Source of the DNA: Bacillota bacterium
Lineage (GTDB): Bacteria; Bacillota; Clostridia; Lachnospirales; Lachnospiraceae
DNA: 34,100 nucleotides
Assembly (NCBI GenBank): GCA_023420935.1
Contig: JAEZUR010000002.1
Location: 1 to 34,100 of the forward strand
Reading direction: 5' to 3'
The notes beneath the pieces were generated by a model. It had not been told where the DNA came from. It saw only the letters and a program-made list of their open reading frames with translations, and ran no database searches. Within the stretch, counting starts at the first letter, position 1. The number at the start of each line of letters is the position of its first letter. The position numbers were made by a program, and so were the translations under genes. Of this stretch, positions 30,962 through 34,100 are shown piece by piece.

Positions 30962-32995
30962 CTATAAATCCTTATTCCTGGTATACGGATAGAATTTAAC
31001 ATCTTCATCTAGTAAATGTCCCATAATCACATCATCAACTAAAAACGTGAAGAAGGCTGTTGCTTTCAATTCTTCTTTTAGATATTGTTGCTTCAGGTTG
31101 TGAGCTCTATGAATTAGTGTCTTATGGCTCTTACTGTGCAATTCATAATATGGGTATCCTATTTCTTTTTGCATACTTTCCTCACAATGAAAATGATGCT
31201 CAATATGTTCTAACAATAATTCTAGTTGTTCCATTATTTTGTCAGTTGGTTCCTCATCAAAAGACATGTGAATGAGATTATTACCTAAATGAAGAAGTTC
31301 TTTATGTTGGTTATCGATTTCTTCATTGCCACTTTCCCACTCCTGCTTCCATTTTACTTCAACAGATGCAATAGGTAATTGTTCTAATTGTTCTGCTCTC
31401 ATGGTCATATTTCTTCCACTATCTTTAGCATGATAGAGAGCAGCATCGACTCGTTTATACCATTTTATATAAGACTCACTTCTTAATCTTTCCCCCACAC
31501 CAATGCTAATTGTAATCTTCCCAATGATAGAATGCACATCCTCTTCTACGGCTTTTCTAACCTTTTCCGAAACCATATACGCACCCTCAACGTCAGTACC
31601 TGGCATAACGATAGCAAATTCTTCCCCACCCATTCTTGCAAAGGTATCAGATTCACGCAACAGACTTCCTATTAAAGTACTAATATGTTTCAGAACATCA
31701 TCACCCACTGGGTGCCCCCATGTATCATTTACTCTTTTAAAATGATCCAAATCCAATATGGCCATTGATAGCGGTTGGTTATATCGATCTGCTTTTTTCA
31801 TCTCTTCTTTTATCTTTCGTTCCATGAAATATCGATTATATATTCCCGTCAATTGATCATGATAACTTAAAAATAATATTTCTCGTTCATTCCGTTTTCG
31901 TTTCTCAATATTGCGGCTTACTCCAACAACCTCCACTTCATTCAGATCATTAAAGCGATACCTGGTGGTGTCTTCCGTCCATACATAATCTCCATTTTTG
32001 CACTTACGTTTTACTTCCGTTACATAACTTTTCCCTGTGTCTAAATTGGTTACAAATTCAAATACCCTATCCTTAATAATCTTATTTAGCATTCTTAAGG
32101 ATTCTGAATCAAAGCAATCTTCTAACGTTAGATTCAATGCTTCTTCTACAGTATAACCAGTCAATTGCATAACAGAAGGACTAATAAATGTATATTGGTA
32201 ACTAGAAGTATTTAAAACCCAGATTACATCCGAAGTATTTTCAGTCATTAGACGATACTTCTCTTCCTTTTTTCTTAATTCATCTTCTATATTTTTACGT
32301 TCTGTTATATCTCTAGCAGATGCATAGATAAACTGCCCTCTTGTTTGAAAATGCCATTCTAAATAATGATAAGAGCCATCCTTGCTTTGATGGCGATTTA
32401 CAAATCCCATGACAGACTCATGATTCTCTAATTTTGTGATGAGTTCTTTCGTCTTTGCTTGATCTTCTTCATGGATAAAGCTTAAGAGACTCTTGGTTTC
32501 AAATTGTTTAATCTCAAATCCAAGAATTTGATTAAATTCTTTATTTACCTTAACATAATTGCCGTCTTGATCAAGAACACATAGCATGTCTAGATTAACA
32601 TGTAAAAATGCCTCTATTTCTTGTTCCTGCATATACTCCTTCGTCACTAGAAGATAAGTACAAGCAAAATAATCGGATTCAATTGGTATAATCTTAATTC
32701 TAATCCATTCTGCATCGTAGCTAATATCTAAATCTACTACCTTATGTAATGTCATAGCTTCTTGGTATGCTTTATTCCAAAGAACTATATAATCTTCTTT
32801 TCGGTTATAGGTTACCTGGCTATACATTTTACCAATTAGTGCCGAAGCATTCACATGCATTAGTCTTTCATAGGAAGCATTGACATCAATATACTCGTAA
32901 TCAAACGGAGAGCCATTCTTATCATAAATGACTTTGTGTAGAGAATATGCAGTTGAAGATTGTCTAAAAAACTCATAGTATAGTTGATAATCCAT
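30962..32995 (-). CDS. PAS - GGDEF - bacteriohemerythrin diguanylate cyclase
   Basis: A 677-residue cytoplasmic signalling protein. Three PAS-like domains lie at about 10-115, 125-235 and 245-365; a GGDEF domain spans about 370-535 with active-site GGEEF (456-460) and an I-site RESD (447-450) five residues before it, so it should make c-di-GMP with product inhibition. The C-terminal hemerythrin domain (about 545-670) keeps all seven di-iron ligands: H564, H601, E605, H620, H624, H660, D665. Such domains bind O2 or NO reversibly, so the enzyme probably couples oxygen or NO to c-di-GMP. It is transcribed alone with its own terminator, next to the operon of fprA, an O2/NO reductase. Confidence 0.94.
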   Translation of the reverse strand: MDYQLYYEFFRQSSTAYSLHKVIYDKNGSPFDYEYIDVNASYERLMHVNASALIGKMYSQVTYNRKEDYIVLWNKAYQEAMTLHKVVDLDISYDAEWIRIKIIPIESDYFACTYLLVTKEYMQEQEIEAFLHVNLDMLCVLDQDGNYVKVNKEFNQILGFEIKQFETKSLLSFIHEEDQAKTKELITKLENHESVMGFVNRHQSKDGSYHYLEWHFQTRGQFIYASARDITERKNIEDELRKKEEKYRLMTENTSDVIWVLNTSSYQYTFISPSVMQLTGYTVEEALNLTLEDCFDSESLRMLNKIIKDRVFEFVTNLDTGKSYVTEVKRKCKNGDYVWTEDTTRYRFNDLNEVEVVGVSRNIEKRKRNEREILFLSYHDQLTGIYNRYFMERKIKEEMKKADRYNQPLSMAILDLDHFKRVNDTWGHPVGDDVLKHISTLIGSLLRESDTFARMGGEEFAIVMPGTDVEGAYMVSEKVRKAVEEDVHSIIGKITISIGVGERLRSESYIKWYKRVDAALYHAKDSGRNMTMRAEQLEQLPIASVEVKWKQEWESGNEEIDNQHKELLHLGNNLIHMSFDEEPTDKIMEQLELLLEHIEHHFHCEESMQKEIGYPYYELHSKSHKTLIHRAHNLKQQYLKEELKATAFFTFLVDDVIMGHLLDEDVKFYPYTRNKDL

Positions 32996-33037
32996 ATTCT
33001 ACCTCCATGATGAACTATTAATATTACCTTTATTCCT

Positions 33038-33066
33038 ATACTAACTTATTTTATTTTAACAGGCAA
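33038..33066 (-). promoter_or_regulatory. Possible promoter of the GGDEF-hemerythrin gene
   Basis: Minus-strand -35 TTGCCT (33061-33066), 17-bp spacer, -10 TAGTAT (33038-33043), about 42 bp before the start codon. Confidence 0.4.
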
Positions 33067-33161
33067 TAAAAATATGAAATAAATCCCACCAATTCCCTTT
33101 ATATAACCAAATTAAATATGGCATCCTAATACTGATAAAAACATTATTGATAGGAGAAATT

Positions 33162-34061
33162 ATGTTTACTGATAAAAGACTGACCAAGGCTTATTTAAAT
33201 GCTAAAGTAGAATATTTTGATCATCATTCTAGATATATATTTTTTAGTGATTGTCATCGAGGTGATGATAGTGTATCTGATGAATTCATACGTAATCAGA
33301 GTATATTTGTTCATGCTCTTACTTATTATTTTAATAACAATTATACCTATGTGGAAGCAGGAGATGGAGATGAATTATGGGAATATGGTAATTTTAGAAA
33401 TATTAGACTAGCCCATAGTGATGTGTTTCTAGTTATAAGAAAATTTTATGAAGCTAATCGAATGATTCTTCTTTATGGTAATCATAATATATACTTAAAG
33501 AATCGTAATTATGTCCGTCTTAATTATGAACAGTTTTATGATGAACATAATCAAAAACGATGTAAACTGTTAAAAGGAATCATACCCATAGAGGCGGTTG
33601 TACTAAAACACCGAGAAACTGGCCAGCAGATTTATGCGGTTCACGGTCATCAAGGAGACTTTATGAATGACCAAATATGGTATTTTAATATGCTTCTTCT
33701 CCGTTATTTTTGGCGTTTTCTTCATGTTGTTGGATTTCAAAATCCATCCAGTCCAGCAAAGAACTTTTATAAACGTCATAAAGTTGAACGAAACTATAAA
33801 AAGTGGATACAGAAACATAAAATAATGTTAATCTGTGGACATACCCATAGGCCAAAGTTCCCAAAGAAAATGGAGCTACCTTATTTTAATACAGGGTGCT
33901 GTATTAATACACGAAGTATAACCGGAATAGAAATTATAGATGGCTCAATACTAATGGTTGATTGGCGGATTACCGCCAATGAAGAAGGGGTTCTACAAGT
34001 AAAAAGGACCGTGGTAAGAGGGCCTGAGCCTATTGAAACATTTGATTTAAGAAGGAGATGA
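33162..34061 (+). CDS. Calcineurin-like metallophosphatase
   Basis: A 299-residue phosphoesterase. The dinuclear-metal motifs appear in order: DCHRGDD near residue 30 (D, H), GDGDELWE near 68, GNHN near 107 (GNHD-like), HGHQGD near 161 and CGHTHRP near 227. The substrate is unknown; members hydrolyse nucleotides, UDP-sugars, lipid intermediates or phosphoproteins. AGGAG lies five bases before ATG 33162; the TTG five codons upstream would place the ribosome-binding site inside the gene. It is divergent from the GGDEF gene and its stop is 4 bp before the next gene's ATG, so they are co-transcribed. Confidence 0.88.
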   Translation: MFTDKRLTKAYLNAKVEYFDHHSRYIFFSDCHRGDDSVSDEFIRNQSIFVHALTYYFNNNYTYVEAGDGDELWEYGNFRNIRLAHSDVFLVIRKFYEANRMILLYGNHNIYLKNRNYVRLNYEQFYDEHNQKRCKLLKGIIPIEAVVLKHRETGQQIYAVHGHQGDFMNDQIWYFNMLLLRYFWRFLHVVGFQNPSSPAKNFYKRHKVERNYKKWIQKHKIMLICGHTHRPKFPKKMELPYFNTGCCINTRSITGIEIIDGSILMVDWRITANEEGVLQVKRTVVRGPEPIETFDLRRR

Positions 34062-34065
34062 TTGT

Positions 34066-34100
34066 ATGAGGTATTTTGTTGGAGTTATATTGCTCTGTAC
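34066..34100 (+). CDS. Start of a further gene, cut by the window end
   Basis: Begins ATG 34066 and reads MRYFVGVILLCT, a hydrophobic start suggesting a signal peptide or membrane segment. GAAGGAG (34051-34057) lies eight bases upstream, inside the end of the metallophosphatase gene. Too short to identify. Confidence 0.6.
   Translation, partial: MRYFVGVILLC

Overview
The window looks like chromosomal DNA of a low-GC, anaerobic, flagellated, spore-forming Firmicute, most likely a Lachnospiraceae / Clostridium cluster XIVa member. The evidence is an AT-rich composition, consensus sigma-A promoters and strong Shine-Dalgarno sites, a cotJA-cotJB-cotJC spore-coat operon, flagellar rod genes behind an mreB/mbl gene, many chemotaxis-type proteins, a flavodiiron protein and a hemerythrin-tagged diguanylate cyclase. 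Species assignment is inference; no rRNA or tRNA gene was seen.

Layout, left to right. (1) 1-120 is a GC-rich (about 55%) non-coding stretch ending in a perfect hairpin, possibly the edge of a mobile or repeated element. (2) 210-3128, minus strand: an amino-acid operon, PheB-type ACT protein -> homoserine dehydrogenase -> apgM-type phosphomutase, with a promoter, a leader hairpin and a terminator. (3) 3379-7546, minus: secA -> prfB -> cheW. prfB carries the classical programmed +1 frameshift, so the protein starts at a GTG at 4965. (4) 7763-11954, minus, separate units: long-form HPF, a 658-bp AT-rich gap with a DnaA-box cluster, a PilZ protein, a secreted NlpC/P60 hydrolase and trxB. (5) 12052-12228, plus: a small YjfB-like gene divergent from trxB, the two sharing a palindromic -10 region. 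(6) 12306-14714, minus: a methyltransferase/CPBP-protease pair and a ridA/small-protein pair. (7) 14801-16573, plus: a duplicated promoter module followed by an acyl-ACP thioesterase and CvfB. (8) 16630-21919, minus: recD2, nucleotidyltransferase, comFC, yvyF, a CheX-like and a CheY-like gene. (9) 22001-24994, minus: mbl, flhO (flgF-like), flhP (flgG), flgJ-like. (10) 25301-27433: an unknown membrane protein (+), a YccF protein (-) and cotJABC (+). (11) 27500-30736, minus: FNT channel -> MFS transporter -> FprA flavodiiron protein. (12) 30962-32995, minus: PAS-GGDEF-hemerythrin protein. (13) 33162 to the end, plus: a metallophosphatase and the first codons of a further gene.

Themes. Motility and c-di-GMP genes are spread through housekeeping operons (cheW with secA-prfB, CheX/CheY-like with comFC-yvyF, PilZ, GGDEF, yjfB, flhOP). 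The right-hand end has an oxygen/NO flavour: a flavodiiron protein beside a hemerythrin-regulated diguanylate cyclase. I did not find a defence island, CRISPR array or wholly new system. The observations most worth following are the near-identical promoter/hairpin duplication before the thioesterase, the isolated DnaA-box cluster, the apgM-type enzyme placed where a homoserine kinase would be expected, and the FNT-MFS-FprA operon with a 14-bp palindrome at its ribosome-binding site. Several starts were moved from the longest open frame to codons with a proper Shine-Dalgarno site (secA, ridA, comFC, nucleotidyltransferase, methyltransferase, cvfB, cotJC, fprA, MFS, FNT, metallophosphatase).
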